Shown here in pieces: positions 18,124 through 28,022 of a DNA stretch of 64,000 bases. This DNA comes from Bacillota bacterium (GTDB lineage Bacteria; Bacillota; Sulfobacillia; JACIYH01): contig JASEFA010000001.1 of NCBI GenBank assembly GCA_030019365.1, positions 270,953-334,952 on the forward strand. Direction: 5' to 3'. Made by a program: the position numbers and the translations under genes. The notes below the pieces were generated by a model. That model did no database searches. It was not told where the DNA came from and saw nothing but the letters and a program-made list of their open reading frames with translations. Position 1 is the first letter of the stretch, and each line of letters begins with the position of its first letter.

Positions 18124-19628
18124 TGGGGGTGAGTGCGGTGAAGATAGGGCCCATGACGGCCGCCATCGGCCCGCGTCTCGAAACCGTGCTGGAGGCGTGT
18201 CGCGCTCAGGGGTGCAGCTACGCCGACGTCCGCTGGGTGCGGCGCGAGCAGGAGGAGATCAGGTGGCGCAACGGCCGCCTGCTGGGGGTGAGCCGGCCGC
18301 GTAGCGAAGGCTACGGTATCCGGGTGCTGGTGGAGGGAAGCTGGGGCTTTGCCGCCACAGCTTCGGCCACGAGCGAGGATCTGGCCAGGACTGCCCGGGA
18401 GGCAGTGGCCATCGCCCGGGCCAGCCGTAGCGCGGGCGGGCCTGCGGTGCAGCTGGCGCCCCAGGAACCGCAGCACGGTTTCTACGCCACCCCGGTGAAG
18501 AGGGACCCTTTTGCGGTGCCGCTGGAGGAGAAGCTCGCTCTCCTGGAGGACGCAGACCGGCTCATGCGGGCCGTCGGCGGTGCCGTGCGGGTCACGGAGG
18601 CCATGGTGGGGGCACGGCGGGAGAGAAAGGTGCTGGCCACCAGCGAGGGCACGCTGGCGGAACAGGAACTGGTGAGCACGGGCGCGGGCATGCAGGCCAC
18701 TGCCGCCAGAAACGGGGAGGTCCAGTTCCGCAGCCATCCGAATGCCCACCGCGGCCACTGGGAGGCAGCCGGGTGGGAAGCGGTGGAGCGCATGCGCCTG
18801 CGCGAGCACGCGGAACGGGTAGGGCGGGAAGCCGGGCAGTTGCTGGATGCGCCTTCCTGCCCGGAGGGAATGACCACGCTTATCCTGGACGGCCGCCAGA
18901 TGGCCCTGCAGCTGCACGAGTCCTGCGGCCACCCCGTGGAACTGGACCGGGTGCTGGGTCAGGAAGCGGCATATGCGGGCACCAGCTTCCTGGAGCCGGG
19001 GCTGCGGGGCCGCTACCGCTACGGCTCGCCCGAGGTGAACATCGTGGCCGACGCCACCGTCCCCGGGGGTCTGGGCACATTCGGATGGGACGACGAGGGG
19101 GTTCCCGCGCAGCGCGTTGGCCTGGTGGACGGGGGCATGTTCACCGGCTTTCTCACCTCCCGGGAGACGGCGCCGCGGGTGGGAGAGAGGTCCAACGGGG
19201 CCATGCGCGGGGACGGCTGGAACCGCATTCCCCTCATCCGCATGACCAACATAAACCTGGAACCGGGTGACTGGACTCTGGACGAGATGGTCCGCGACAC
19301 GCCCCAGGGGATCTACATGGAGATCAACCGGTCCTGGTCCATCGACGATCGGCGCCTGAACTTCCAGTTCGGATGCGAGGCGGCCTGGGAGATCCGGGAC
19401 GGCTCCCGTGTCCGCATGCTCAAGAACCCCACCTACACGGGCATAACCCCCGAGTTCTGGGGAAGCTGTGATGCCGTGGGCGACCAGGACCACTGGCGCA
19501 TGTGGGGTACCCCCAACTGCGGCAAAGGTCAACCCGGCCAGGTGGTCAGCGTGGGCCACGGAGCCGCACCCGCTCGTTTCCACCGGGTCAGAGTAGGAGT
19601 GGGAACCCGCTCCACCCCGACCACCTGA
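18123..19628 (+). CDS. TldD-like metallopeptidase
   Basis: 501 aa. HEXXXH zinc motif LHESCGH (about residue 262), followed by ELDRVLGQEAAYAGTSF and a conserved C-terminal Gly-rich domain with NFQFGCEAAWEI. TldD normally acts with TldE to trim peptides and antitoxins. No tldE gene follows, so it either works alone, as some single-gene homologs do, or pairs with a distant partner. ATGA overlap with the PHP gene. Confidence 0.9.
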   Translation: MGVSAVKIGPMTAAIGPRLETVLEACRAQGCSYADVRWVRREQEEIRWRNGRLLGVSRPRSEGYGIRVLVEGSWGFAATASATSEDLARTAREAVAIARASRSAGGPAVQLAPQEPQHGFYATPVKRDPFAVPLEEKLALLEDADRLMRAVGGAVRVTEAMVGARRERKVLATSEGTLAEQELVSTGAGMQATAARNGEVQFRSHPNAHRGHWEAAGWEAVERMRLREHAERVGREAGQLLDAPSCPEGMTTLILDGRQMALQLHESCGHPVELDRVLGQEAAYAGTSFLEPGLRGRYRYGSPEVNIVADATVPGGLGTFGWDDEGVPAQRVGLVDGGMFTGFLTSRETAPRVGERSNGAMRGDGWNRIPLIRMTNINLEPGDWTLDEMVRDTPQGIYMEINRSWSIDDRRLNFQFGCEAAWEIRDGSRVRMLKNPTYTGITPEFWGSCDAVGDQDHWRMWGTPNCGKGQPGQVVSVGHGAAPARFHRVRVGVGTRSTPTT

Positions 19629-19818
19629 TGGGAGGATAGTCATCGTCCCAGGTGGCGGCGTCGTCATCCAGGGCTGCCGCGACGTCGCAGTCCCATGCCG
19701 TGAGGAGACGCCTGCCCGGGCAGCGCCGCGGCTGGCCGAAGTTCTCATCGTAGTATAGCGTCGCCCACCAGTCGAACCAGCCCGGCTCGTCCCCCTGCCG
19801 GTGGCGGGGTTGCAGCAT
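19588..19818 (-). CDS. Small Trp/Asp-rich hypothetical protein
   Basis: 76 aa on the minus strand. ATG at 19818 has GGAGGG about 8 nt upstream. The product is unusually rich in Trp, Tyr and Asp (GWFDWWATLYYDENFG, then ATWDDDYPP). It overlaps the last 41 bp of tldD tail to tail and lies in the 190-bp gap that otherwise holds no gene. Composition and ribosome site support a real small gene; I do not recognise the family. Confidence 0.4.
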   Translation of the reverse strand: MLQPRHRQGDEPGWFDWWATLYYDENFGQPRRCPGRRLLTAWDCDVAAALDDDAATWDDDYPPIRWSGWSGFPLLL

Positions 19819-19960
19819 GAGACGACCCTCCGGCCCTATTATGCAGGGGGGTGCCCTGCCCTATTTACGGGCCGGACACCCCGCGGCTGCGGGCCCGGTT
19901 CTTCCGGCAGGAAATCGCTCCATACAGAAAGAACCAAAGGGCGGGAAAGGGGCACCGTGC

Positions 19961-20767
19961 TTGTCTTCTGAACACGAGGAAGAAGATCTGGAAAAGCTGG
20001 CCGAGCTCCTCGACCGCCGCGAACGCGGGGACGTGCCTGCGGGTACTGCCGCGCCCGGGCCGGGTGCTCCTGGACCTGCCCCCGTCGTGACCGGACCGTC
20101 AGGCCAGGCGCGGGCTTCCGCAGAACCGCCGGATGGGATGCCGGCTCCGGCGCACCCGTTGGATCAGGGGCAGGTTTCGGCGGAGTCTCCGGAGCGGGGG
20201 CAGGCTGCCGCGGTGCCGCGGGCGGGGGCGGGGAGTTACACCTTTGCCGAAGTCTGTTCCCTCCTCAATCTCTCTCCCTACACGTTGCGGGGACTCCTGG
20301 CCGACTACGGGGATGTCCTGGGGGTGGCGGGGGCCGCTCAAGAGGAAGCACCAGCCGGCAAGCGGCGGCTTTCGGAATGGTCCTTTCGCCTGCTCAGGGA
20401 AGCGGTGACTCTCAGGAATGCGGGCATGTCTCGGGAGGAAATCCGGGACCGCCTGCGGGCCCTGGCCGAAGCGGCGGTGGGATTGGCGGTGGTGCCGGGC
20501 TACCAGGGCCCGGGTGGTTCCGGGCACCTGGTCCGCTACGTGGACCGAGCCACCGCCCGTGACCTTCTCCTCATCGAGAAAGTTGAGCAACTCAGCGAGC
20601 AGCTGGCCCGCAGCGAGCAAAAGCGGGTGGAGGACCGGGATCGCCTGCTCGTGGCCCTCCTGCGCACCCAGCAGGAAATCCAGCAGTTGCGTTACGAACT
20701 CGTGGCCCGGGGCACCCGTCGTGACCGCAAGCGCCGGGGGATTTGGGCCCGCCTGTTCGGCCAGTGA
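19961..20767 (+). CDS. MerR-like helix-turn-helix / coiled-coil protein
   Basis: About 268 aa. An acidic N terminus (SSEHEEEDLEKLAELL) and a Pro/Ala-rich linker lead to a predicted MerR-type winged helix (TFAEVCSLLNLSPYTLRGLL, about residues 95-115) and then an amphipathic coiled coil (VEQLSEQLARSEQKRVEDRD), ending in basic residues (RRDRKRRGIWARLFG). It resembles DNA-binding proteins of Bacillota that couple a MerR-like head to a coiled coil; the function is unknown. Start TTG 19961 is chosen because the upstream frame is spacer-like; the longer ATG at 19817 overlaps the minus-strand start at 19818. Confidence 0.65.
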   Translation: MSSEHEEEDLEKLAELLDRRERGDVPAGTAAPGPGAPGPAPVVTGPSGQARASAEPPDGMPAPAHPLDQGQVSAESPERGQAAAVPRAGAGSYTFAEVCSLLNLSPYTLRGLLADYGDVLGVAGAAQEEAPAGKRRLSEWSFRLLREAVTLRNAGMSREEIRDRLRALAEAAVGLAVVPGYQGPGGSGHLVRYVDRATARDLLLIEKVEQLSEQLARSEQKRVEDRDRLLVALLRTQQEIQQLRYELVARGTRRDRKRRGIWARLFGQ

Positions 20768-20985
20768 CGCTGGCACCTGTCTTTCGTCGAACCCGTGCCG
20801 GACGGTACGTTGCATACGCACAAACCCTGTCGGGGCGCTATATTGTAAGCTGCCGGCTTGAGCCGTTCGCGGCTTGTGGGTGTGGGGACTCCCAGGTAGC
20901 TGGGTAAGTGCCAGGGCAAGTGGCGGGACGAGTGCGCTGGAACCGCCGGGGAGTGGCTTGCTCCCGGGGGGTCACTCTGCTACAT

Positions 20986-22407
20986 TTGGGGGCGAACCGG
21001 AATAGGGGCGAAGAGGGTGAGCGGGAGCTGCGGCGCTATTACGTGGAAGCTTACGGCTGCCAGATGAACGTGCACGACGCCGAGAACGTGGCCGGCATGC
21101 TGGAGGGCCTGGGGTATGAGCCGGCCACCTCGGTGGACGACGCCGATGTGGTGGTGATTCTCACCTGCTGCGTGCGGCGCACGGCCGAGGACCGGGCCTG
21201 GGGCCGGGTGGGGGAACTGGCCCGGCTCAAGCAGCGGCGGCCCGGGGTGGTGCTGGCCCTGGGCGGCTGTATGACCCAGCAGTCGGGTGTGGTGGAGGAG
21301 GCGCGCCGGCGGGCACCCCACCTGGACCTCATCTTCGGGACCCACAACCTGTACCGCTTGCCGGAACTGCTGGGCCTGGTGCGGCCGGGGAACACGGTGG
21401 CCGAGGTATGGCAGGAGGACGGCAGCCTTCCCCCGCCCCTGCCCGTGCGGCGGGGAGCGGGCGTGCGAGCCTGGATCACCATCATGTATGGGTGCGACAA
21501 CTACTGCAGCTACTGCATCGTGCCCTACGTGCGGGGACGCCAGCGCAGCCGGGCCGCCGAGGAGGTGCTGAGGGAGGCAGAAGACGCGGTGCGCGACGGC
21601 TATCGGGAGGTGTTCCTCCTGGGGCAGAACGTCAACGATTACGGACGCGACCTGCCCGGCGGGCCGGACTTCGCGGAGTTGCTGCGACGGCTGGATCGGA
21701 TACCGGACCTGGACCGGCTGCGCTACACCACCTCGCACCCCCGCGACTTCACCGATGCCATGATCGAGGCGGTGGCGGAGTGCCCCAGCGTGTGCGAGCA
21801 CTTCCACCTGCCCGTGCAGGCGGGTTCCGACCGCATCCTCGCCCTCATGAACCGGGGCTACACCCGCGACCAGTACCTGGACCTGCTCCGTCGCATCCGC
21901 GCCCGTGTGCCCGGTTGCAGCGTGACCACGGACATGATCGTGGGTTTCCCCGGCGAGACTGACGGGGAGTTCGCCGACACCCTGGACCTGGTGAGGAAGG
22001 CACAGTTCGACGCCGCTTTCACCTTCATGTTCTCGCCCCGCCGGGGAACCCCGGCCGCTTCCCTGCCCGGCCAGCTGCCGGTGGTCGAGAAGAAGAGGCG
22101 GCTGGCCGAACTCAATCGTCTCCAGAACAGTATTTCCCTGGAAAAGAACCGGGAGCTCGTGGGAAGCGACGTGGACGTGCTGGTAGAGGGCGTTTCCGAG
22201 CGGGACCCCGGGTATCTCACCGGGCGCACCCGCACGGGTAAGGTGACCGTATTCCCGGGACCGGCCGGGTGGGCGGCGAAGATGGTGGTGGTGAGGGTGG
22301 AGAAGGCTCTCACCTGGACCCTGCACGGCCGGGCGGTGGGTGGTGAGGTGCGCGTTGACGCCGGTGCTGAGGCAGTACCGGGCTCTCAAGGAGAAACACC
22401 GGGATAG
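20986..22407 (+). CDS. miaB: tRNA-2-methylthio-N6-dimethylallyladenosine synthase
   Basis: About 473 aa. Radical-SAM methylthiotransferase acting on i6A37 of tRNA. N-terminal cluster cysteines: AYGCQMN, TCCVR and GGCMTQQ. Radical SAM cluster: GCDNYCSYCIVPYVRGRQ. The C-terminal TRAM domain ends near residue 465. The start is uncertain: no ATG/GTG lies right before the conserved YYVEAYGC, so TTG 20986 or GTG 20953 are candidates. miaB overlaps mutS by 53 bp; miaA, which makes its substrate, lies three genes downstream. Confidence 0.92.
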   Translation: MGANRNRGEEGERELRRYYVEAYGCQMNVHDAENVAGMLEGLGYEPATSVDDADVVVILTCCVRRTAEDRAWGRVGELARLKQRRPGVVLALGGCMTQQSGVVEEARRRAPHLDLIFGTHNLYRLPELLGLVRPGNTVAEVWQEDGSLPPPLPVRRGAGVRAWITIMYGCDNYCSYCIVPYVRGRQRSRAAEEVLREAEDAVRDGYREVFLLGQNVNDYGRDLPGGPDFAELLRRLDRIPDLDRLRYTTSHPRDFTDAMIEAVAECPSVCEHFHLPVQAGSDRILALMNRGYTRDQYLDLLRRIRARVPGCSVTTDMIVGFPGETDGEFADTLDLVRKAQFDAAFTFMFSPRRGTPAASLPGQLPVVEKKRRLAELNRLQNSISLEKNRELVGSDVDVLVEGVSERDPGYLTGRTRTGKVTVFPGPAGWAAKMVVVRVEKALTWTLHGRAVGGEVRVDAGAEAVPGSQGETPG

Positions 22408-25009
22408 CATCCTGCTCTTTCGCCTGGGTGACTTCTACGAGGGGTTCTATGAGGACGCCGAGGTGATGGCCCGCGAGTTGGGCATCACCCTCACCTCCCG
22501 CGAGATGGGGAAGGGGAACCGGGCCCCCATGGCGGGCATCCCCTACCGCGCCGCGGAAGGGTACATATCCCGGCTGGTGGAGCGCGGCCACCGGGTGGCC
22601 ATCTGTGAGCAGGTGGAGGACGCCGGCAAGGCACGGGGCCTGGTGCGCCGGGAAGTGGTGCGTACGGTCACGCCGGGCACGGTGAGCGAGGGCCGCCTGC
22701 TGGAGGACAGGGGTCACCGCTGGCTGGCAGGCCTGTGCGTCCACCGCCGGGCCTGGGGGCTGGCCAGTGCCGATGCCTCCACCGGCGAGTTCCGCGTCAC
22801 CCAGCTGGAGGGGCCGGACGCGGCCCGCCTGGCCCTGGAGGAACTGGCCCGGCTGGCTCCCGCCGAGTGTCTGGTGCCCGCTTCCCTGGCGGCCGACCCG
22901 GGCATAGGGCAGGTGATGCGAGAGGCGGGAGGCATCCTCACCCCCCGCGACGAGCCGGAGTTCGCCCCCGAGGAGGCGCGCAGCCGCCTGCTATCCCACT
23001 TCCAGGTGGCGTCCCTGGGCGGCTACGGCTGCGAAGGGCAAGCTGCCGCCGTGGGCGCGGCGGGGGCCGTTCTCAAGTACCTGGGGGAAACCCAGGGAAC
23101 GTGTGCCCACGTGCGCGAGTTGGTGGCATATCAGGTGGGCGAGCATCTGGTGATCGACCCCACCGCGCGGCGTAACCTGGAGCTGTTCCACCGCTGGCCC
23201 GATGGCAGGACGGAGGGCACCCTGTGCTGGGTGCTGGATCAGACCGTCACCCCGGCGGCGGGGCGACGGCTGCGCTCCTGGCTGGAGCGTCCTCTCACCG
23301 AGCCGGCCCGCATCGAAGAGCGGCTCGACGCAGTGGAGGAGATGGCCGGCGATGCTCTCCTGCGGGAAGAGCTCCGGGACCTGCTCAGGCACACCTGCGA
23401 CGGGGAACGGCTGCTGGCCCGCGCAGCCACGGGTGCCCTGACACCTCGGGAACTGGGGCATGTCCGCCGGACCCTGGGCATCCTGCCCCGCGTGCGGGAA
23501 GTGGTATCCCGCGCCACTTCCAACCTGGTGGGGCGACTGGGCGGGCGCCTGGACGCTCCCGCGGAACTGGTTGATCTCCTCAACCGCGCCCTGGGGGATG
23601 ACCCCCCGGTGTCGCCCCACGAGGGGGGCATCATTCGGGAGGGGTTTTCCCCGGAAGTGGATGGACTGCGCCAGGCGGCGCGGGAAGGGCGCACCTGGCT
23701 GGCCCGGCTGGAGGCCGAGGAGCGGGAACGCACGGGCATCAAATCCCTCAAGATAGGCTACAACCAGGTGTTTGGCTACTACTTTGAGGTTACCCGGGCC
23801 AATCTCTCCCTGGTGCCGGCCGATTGGACGCGGCAGCAGACCCTGGCGGGGGCGGAGCGGTTCTTCACCGGCCGGCTGAAGGAGCTGGAGAGCACCATCC
23901 TGGGTGCCCAGGAGAAGCTGGAGCGGGTGGAGTGCGATCTCTTCTCCGGGCTACGGGAGAGGGTGGTCGATCACCGCGATACCCTGGCCGGCGCCTTCTC
24001 CGCCCTGGCCGACCTGGATGCCCTGGCCGCGCTGGCCGAGGTGGCCGTGCGCCACGGCTACGTCCGCCCCCTGGTGGACGACGGCGACGCCATCTGGATC
24101 GAGGACGGGCGCCACCCCGTCCTGGAGAGGATGATGGGCGAAGGCGAATTCGTGCCCAACAGCGTGGCCCTGGATGCGGGTTGCCGCCTGCTGGTGATCA
24201 CGGGACCCAACATGGCGGGGAAATCCACCTACATGCGCCAGGTGGCCCTGGTGGTCGTCATGGCCCAGATGGGTAGCTTCGTGCCCGCCCGGCGGGCCAG
24301 GGTGGGGGTGGTGGACCGGCTCTTCGTGCGCGTGGGAGCATACGACGACATCGCTTCCGGGCAGAGCACCTTCATGGTGGAGATGAGCGAAGTGGCCCGC
24401 GCCCTGCGCCACGCCACCGCCCGCAGCCTGGTGATCCTGGACGAGATCGGCCGGGGTACGGGTACCTTCGACGGCATGAGCATCGCCTGGGCGGTGGCCG
24501 AGCACCTGCACGACCGGGTGGGGTGCCATACCCTGCTCGCCACCCACTACCGGGAACTGATCGCCCTGGGAGAACGGCTTCCTGCCGCAGCCAACTGTTC
24601 GGTGGCGGTGCGCAGGCGGGGGCGGGACATCATCTTCCTGCGCCGGGTGGTACCCGGCGGCGCCGATGCCTCTTACGGGGTGGAGGTGGCCAAGCTGGCG
24701 GGGCTGCCCGAGGCGGTGGTGGAGCGGGCTGGGGACATCCTGGCCCGGCTGGAGGCCGGGGGGAGTCATCCCCACCGGGCGGCCCTGGAGGCCGCTGCCA
24801 CGAGCCCCGACCGGGCGGACCCCGGGATGGCGGGTCGGGTGCGCGAGCAGGCACCCTTGCAACTCACCTTCCTGTCCCCGCCTGCCAGTCCGCTGGTGCG
24901 GGAACTGGCCGAGCTGGACCCCCTGCGCATGACTCCTATCGAGGCCATTGCCCGGCTGCATGAACTGAGCGAGCGAGCGCGCCGCGAGATCGGCCACGGG
25001 ACCGGATGA
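22355..25009 (+). CDS. mutS: DNA mismatch repair protein MutS
   Basis: 884 aa. N-terminal mismatch-binding domain with FRLGDFYEGFYED (Phe-x-Glu reader). Core and clamp domains follow. The ATPase domain has Walker A GPNMAGKSTYMRQ and signature DEIGRGTGTFDGMSIAWA, then LLATHYREL. The C-terminal helix-turn-helix dimerisation tail is present. TTG 22355 aligns with the family start (LTPVLRQYRALKEKH) and has GAGG 6 nt upstream. The gene overlaps miaB by 53 bp. Confidence 0.97.
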   Translation: MTPVLRQYRALKEKHRDSILLFRLGDFYEGFYEDAEVMARELGITLTSREMGKGNRAPMAGIPYRAAEGYISRLVERGHRVAICEQVEDAGKARGLVRREVVRTVTPGTVSEGRLLEDRGHRWLAGLCVHRRAWGLASADASTGEFRVTQLEGPDAARLALEELARLAPAECLVPASLAADPGIGQVMREAGGILTPRDEPEFAPEEARSRLLSHFQVASLGGYGCEGQAAAVGAAGAVLKYLGETQGTCAHVRELVAYQVGEHLVIDPTARRNLELFHRWPDGRTEGTLCWVLDQTVTPAAGRRLRSWLERPLTEPARIEERLDAVEEMAGDALLREELRDLLRHTCDGERLLARAATGALTPRELGHVRRTLGILPRVREVVSRATSNLVGRLGGRLDAPAELVDLLNRALGDDPPVSPHEGGIIREGFSPEVDGLRQAAREGRTWLARLEAEERERTGIKSLKIGYNQVFGYYFEVTRANLSLVPADWTRQQTLAGAERFFTGRLKELESTILGAQEKLERVECDLFSGLRERVVDHRDTLAGAFSALADLDALAALAEVAVRHGYVRPLVDDGDAIWIEDGRHPVLERMMGEGEFVPNSVALDAGCRLLVITGPNMAGKSTYMRQVALVVVMAQMGSFVPARRARVGVVDRLFVRVGAYDDIASGQSTFMVEMSEVARALRHATARSLVILDEIGRGTGTFDGMSIAWAVAEHLHDRVGCHTLLATHYRELIALGERLPAAANCSVAVRRRGRDIIFLRRVVPGGADASYGVEVAKLAGLPEAVVERAGDILARLEAGGSHPHRAALEAAATSPDRADPGMAGRVREQAPLQLTFLSPPASPLVRELAELDPLRMTPIEAIARLHELSERARREIGHGTG

Positions 25010-25043
25010 CAGGGGGCGGGTAGATGGGAGTGATGGCGGTGGG

Positions 25044-26777
25044 GTGATCAGGCAGCTGGATGCGGGCACCGTGGCCAGGATAGCGGCCGGCGAGGTGGTG
25101 GAAAGGCCGGCCTCCGTGGTCAAGGAGCTGGTGGAGAACAGCATCGATGCCGGCGCCCGGCGCATCGTGATCACCTGTCGCCGGGGCGGGTTCGATCTCA
25201 TCCAGGTCACGGACGACGGCTGCGGCATGATGCCGGAAGACGCTCCCCTGGCCTTTGCCCGCCACAGCACCAGTAAGCTCGCCTCTGCGGAAGACCTGCC
25301 CCGGGTGGTCACCCTGGGATTCCGGGGTGAGGCCTTGCCCAGCATTGCCGCCGTGGCCCGGGTGGAGCTCGTCACCTGCCCTCCGGGCGCTCCCTGGGGC
25401 ACCAGGGTGGTGGTGGAAGGGGGCGAGGTGGTGCAGGTGGAGGAGGCCGCCGCCCGGGCGGGCACGCGGGTGACCGTGCGGGACGTGCTGGCGGAAGTGC
25501 CCGCCCGGCGGAAGTTCCTGGCCGATCCCCACCGGGAGGGCCTGCGCTGCGTGGACGTGGTGATGCGGCTGGGCGCGGGCTACCCGGGCACCGCCTTCCG
25601 CCTCGAGATGGACGGGCGGCTGGTCCTCAGCACCCCGGGGGACGGTCGGCTCCTGGACACCCTGGTGGCCCTGTACGGTCCGGAGACGGCCCGCGCGCTG
25701 ATTCCGCTGGCGGGCGCGGGCGACTCCGACGGGCACCCCGGAGAGCCGGCCGGCCGGGGAGGAGACCGGCCCGGGTCACCATCCGTGGCCGGATACGTGG
25801 GAGGCCCGGCCACCTTCCGCAGCCGGCGGTGGGCCCAGTTGCTGTACGTGAATGGCAGGCCGGTGCGCGCCCCTGCGCTGGTGGCAGCGGTGGAGTCGGC
25901 ATTCGGACCCCTCCTGCCGCCTGACCGCCACCCCTTCATCATCCTGTTCCTGGCTGTGGACCCGGGTGAGGTGGATGCCAACGTTCACCCCGCCAAGGTG
26001 GAAGTACGCCTGGCTCGGGAGGATGCGGTAAGGTCCCTCCTGGTGCGCGCCGCTACCCGGGCCCTGGCCTCCGCCGACATGTCCCGCCCGCTGCTGGGTG
26101 ATGCTGCAGTCTCCCCGTCCGTGGGGGCGGGGCCAGGTCCGGATGATGAGGCGGCAGCCGGGAGCGGGCGCCAGCAGGGCGCAGGTGACCTGGTGGCGCA
26201 GGCCGGGCCGGTGTGGGAAGCGGATCTCTCCGGGATGCGTGTGATCGGACAGGCTATGGGCACCTACGTTCTGGCAGAAGGGCCCGAGGGGGTATACGTG
26301 GTGGACCAGCACGCCGCCCACGAGAGGGTGTTCTACGAAACGATGGAGTTCCCCCAGCGGAGCCAGTTGCTCCTGGTGCCCCTGGTGGTCAGGACCGACC
26401 TCCGGGAAAGGGAAGTGCTGCGCGCCTTCCGGGAGGAGATCGGCCGGGCGGGCTTCGAGGTAGAAGAGTGGGAAGGGGACGCGGTGGCCCTGCGCGCCAT
26501 TCCCGCCTGGGCAGCGGGTCACGAGGAGAGAGCACTGCGGGATCTGCTGGAGGCACTGGACGAGCCCGGGCGGGGGGAGGTTCAGGAGCACCTGCGCCGG
26601 GCGACCGCGGCCTGCCGGGCGGCCGTGAAAGCGGCCATGACCCTGCACCAGGCGGAGGCGGAAGCTTTGCTTGCGCAGCTGGGTCGCTGCGAGAACCCCT
26701 GGGTGTGCCCCCACGGCAGGCCCACGGTGCTCAAAGTCACCCGGGCCGAACTGGAACACCACTTCGGAAGGCGATGA
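25044..26777 (+). CDS. mutL: DNA mismatch repair protein MutL (endonuclease type)
   Basis: 577 aa. GHKL ATPase motifs: ERPASVVKELVENSIDAGA, DDGCGM, RHSTSKL and TLGFRGEALPSIAAV. The C-terminal domain carries the metal-binding endonuclease motif DQHAAHERVFYE (DQHA-x2-E-x4-E) and CPHGRPT, so MutL nicks DNA itself; no mutH is needed. A Pro/Gly-rich linker with low-complexity repeats joins the domains. GTG 25044. The end overlaps miaA (ATGA). Confidence 0.96.
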   Translation: MIRQLDAGTVARIAAGEVVERPASVVKELVENSIDAGARRIVITCRRGGFDLIQVTDDGCGMMPEDAPLAFARHSTSKLASAEDLPRVVTLGFRGEALPSIAAVARVELVTCPPGAPWGTRVVVEGGEVVQVEEAAARAGTRVTVRDVLAEVPARRKFLADPHREGLRCVDVVMRLGAGYPGTAFRLEMDGRLVLSTPGDGRLLDTLVALYGPETARALIPLAGAGDSDGHPGEPAGRGGDRPGSPSVAGYVGGPATFRSRRWAQLLYVNGRPVRAPALVAAVESAFGPLLPPDRHPFIILFLAVDPGEVDANVHPAKVEVRLAREDAVRSLLVRAATRALASADMSRPLLGDAAVSPSVGAGPGPDDEAAAGSGRQQGAGDLVAQAGPVWEADLSGMRVIGQAMGTYVLAEGPEGVYVVDQHAAHERVFYETMEFPQRSQLLLVPLVVRTDLREREVLRAFREEIGRAGFEVEEWEGDAVALRAIPAWAAGHEERALRDLLEALDEPGRGEVQEHLRRATAACRAAVKAAMTLHQAEAEALLAQLGRCENPWVCPHGRPTVLKVTRAELEHHFGRR

Positions 26778-27715
26778 CCGGGTTGCCCCTGCTGCTGGTA
26801 ATATGCGGCCCCACGGCGGTGGGGAAGTCGGCTGTCGCCCTGGAACTGGCCCGTCGGCTGGGTGGGGAGATTATCTCCGGCGATTCCGCCCAGGTGTATC
26901 GTCACATGGACATCGGTACCGCCAAGCCGACCCCTGCGGAGCGGCGCGAGATCCCTCACCACCTGGTGGACATCCGGGACCCGGACCAGCGCTGGAGCGT
27001 GGCCGATTTCCGCAGTGCGGTGGACGAACTGGTCCCGCAGGTGGTCGCCCGCGGTCATCTCCCCATCCTGGCCGGAGGCACCATGCTCTACATCCGCGCG
27101 GTCACCGCGGGGTACCACTTCCCTTCGCCCGCCTGTGATCCCGGGCTACGTCAGCGGCTCTATGAGCAGGTGACCAGGGAGGGAGTGGCTTCCCTGCACG
27201 CACGGCTGGCCGGCCTGGACCCCGACACGGCAAGGCGTCTCCACCCCGGGGACGTGCGCCGCATCGTACGTGCCCTGGAAGTCTGTCTCCTCACGGGGGA
27301 GCGGATGTCGGTGCTCGCCGCCCGCCGGCAACCCGGCCCGTACCGTCCCCTGGTGGTGGGGCTGACGCGCCCCCGTCCCGTCCTTTACCGTCGCATCGAT
27401 GCCCGGGTGGACGACATGCTCCAGGCGGGGCTGGTGGAGGAGGTGAGGAGGCTGCTGGCGCGGGGCTACCACCCCGGGATCCCCAGCATGCGGGCCCTTG
27501 GCTACCGGGAGATGGTCGATTACCTTTACGGGAGGACGACCCTGGAGGAGGCCAGGCGGCTCTTTGCCCGCAACACCCGCCACTTCGCCCGCCGTCAGTT
27601 CACCTGGATGAGGCGGGAAAGGGGGATGACATGGATAGATCTGGGAGAAGATAAAGAAGAAGAAGCCATCCTGCGCGTCATGGAGCTGGTGGCAGGAAAT
27701 CGCTGGCCCCCGTAG
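26774..27715 (+). CDS. miaA: tRNA dimethylallyltransferase
   Basis: 313 aa. Walker [16 protein letters not shown] near the start, then [18 protein letters not shown] and [10 protein letters not shown], which bind DMAPP and the tRNA A37 site. [15 protein letters not shown] and [12 protein letters not shown] complete the catalytic domain. Makes i6A37, later methylthiolated by MiaB in the same cluster. ATG 26774 overlaps the mutL stop by ATGA; hfq follows after 47 bp. Confidence 0.96.
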   Translation: MTGLPLLLVICGPTAVGKSAVALELARRLGGEIISGDSAQVYRHMDIGTAKPTPAERREIPHHLVDIRDPDQRWSVADFRSAVDELVPQVVARGHLPILAGGTMLYIRAVTAGYHFPSPACDPGLRQRLYEQVTREGVASLHARLAGLDPDTARRLHPGDVRRIVRALEVCLLTGERMSVLAARRQPGPYRPLVVGLTRPRPVLYRRIDARVDDMLQAGLVEEVRRLLARGYHPGIPSMRALGYREMVDYLYGRTTLEEARRLFARNTRHFARRQFTWMRRERGMTWIDLGEDKEEEAILRVMELVAGNRWPP

Positions 27716-27762
27716 AAGCAAAGGCAGGTCAGGAAGACCGCAGCAATCGGGAGGGGAAACCG

Positions 27763-28020
27763 TTGGCGAAGGATGCCGTGAACCTGCAGGATTTGTTCCT
27801 CAACCAGGTGCGTAAAGAAGGTATACCGGTTACCGTTTATCTTGTAAACGGCTTTCAGTTGAAGGGCCTGGTAAAGGGTTTTGACAACTTCACGGTGGTG
27901 CTGGACAACGAGGGCCGCCAGATGATGATTTACAAGCACGCCATATCCACGATCAGTCCCTCCCGCAGCGTGAACCTGGCCGCCCTGGTCTCGGAGGCGC
28001 GTAAGGACACAGCCACGTGA
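27763..28020 (+). CDS. hfq: RNA chaperone Hfq
   Basis: 85 aa. The Sm1 motif ([20 protein letters not shown]) and Sm2 motif ([11 protein letters not shown]) are intact. The protein forms a hexamer that pairs small RNAs with mRNAs. TTG 27763 is preceded by GGGAGGGG at about 6 nt. It converges on a minus-strand redox gene with a 2-bp gap between stops. Confidence 0.96.
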   Translation: MAKDAVNLQDLFLNQVRKEGIPVTVYLVNGFQLKGLVKGFDNFTVVLDNEGRQMMIYKHAISTISPSRSVNLAALVSEARKDTAT

Positions 28021-28022
28021 TG

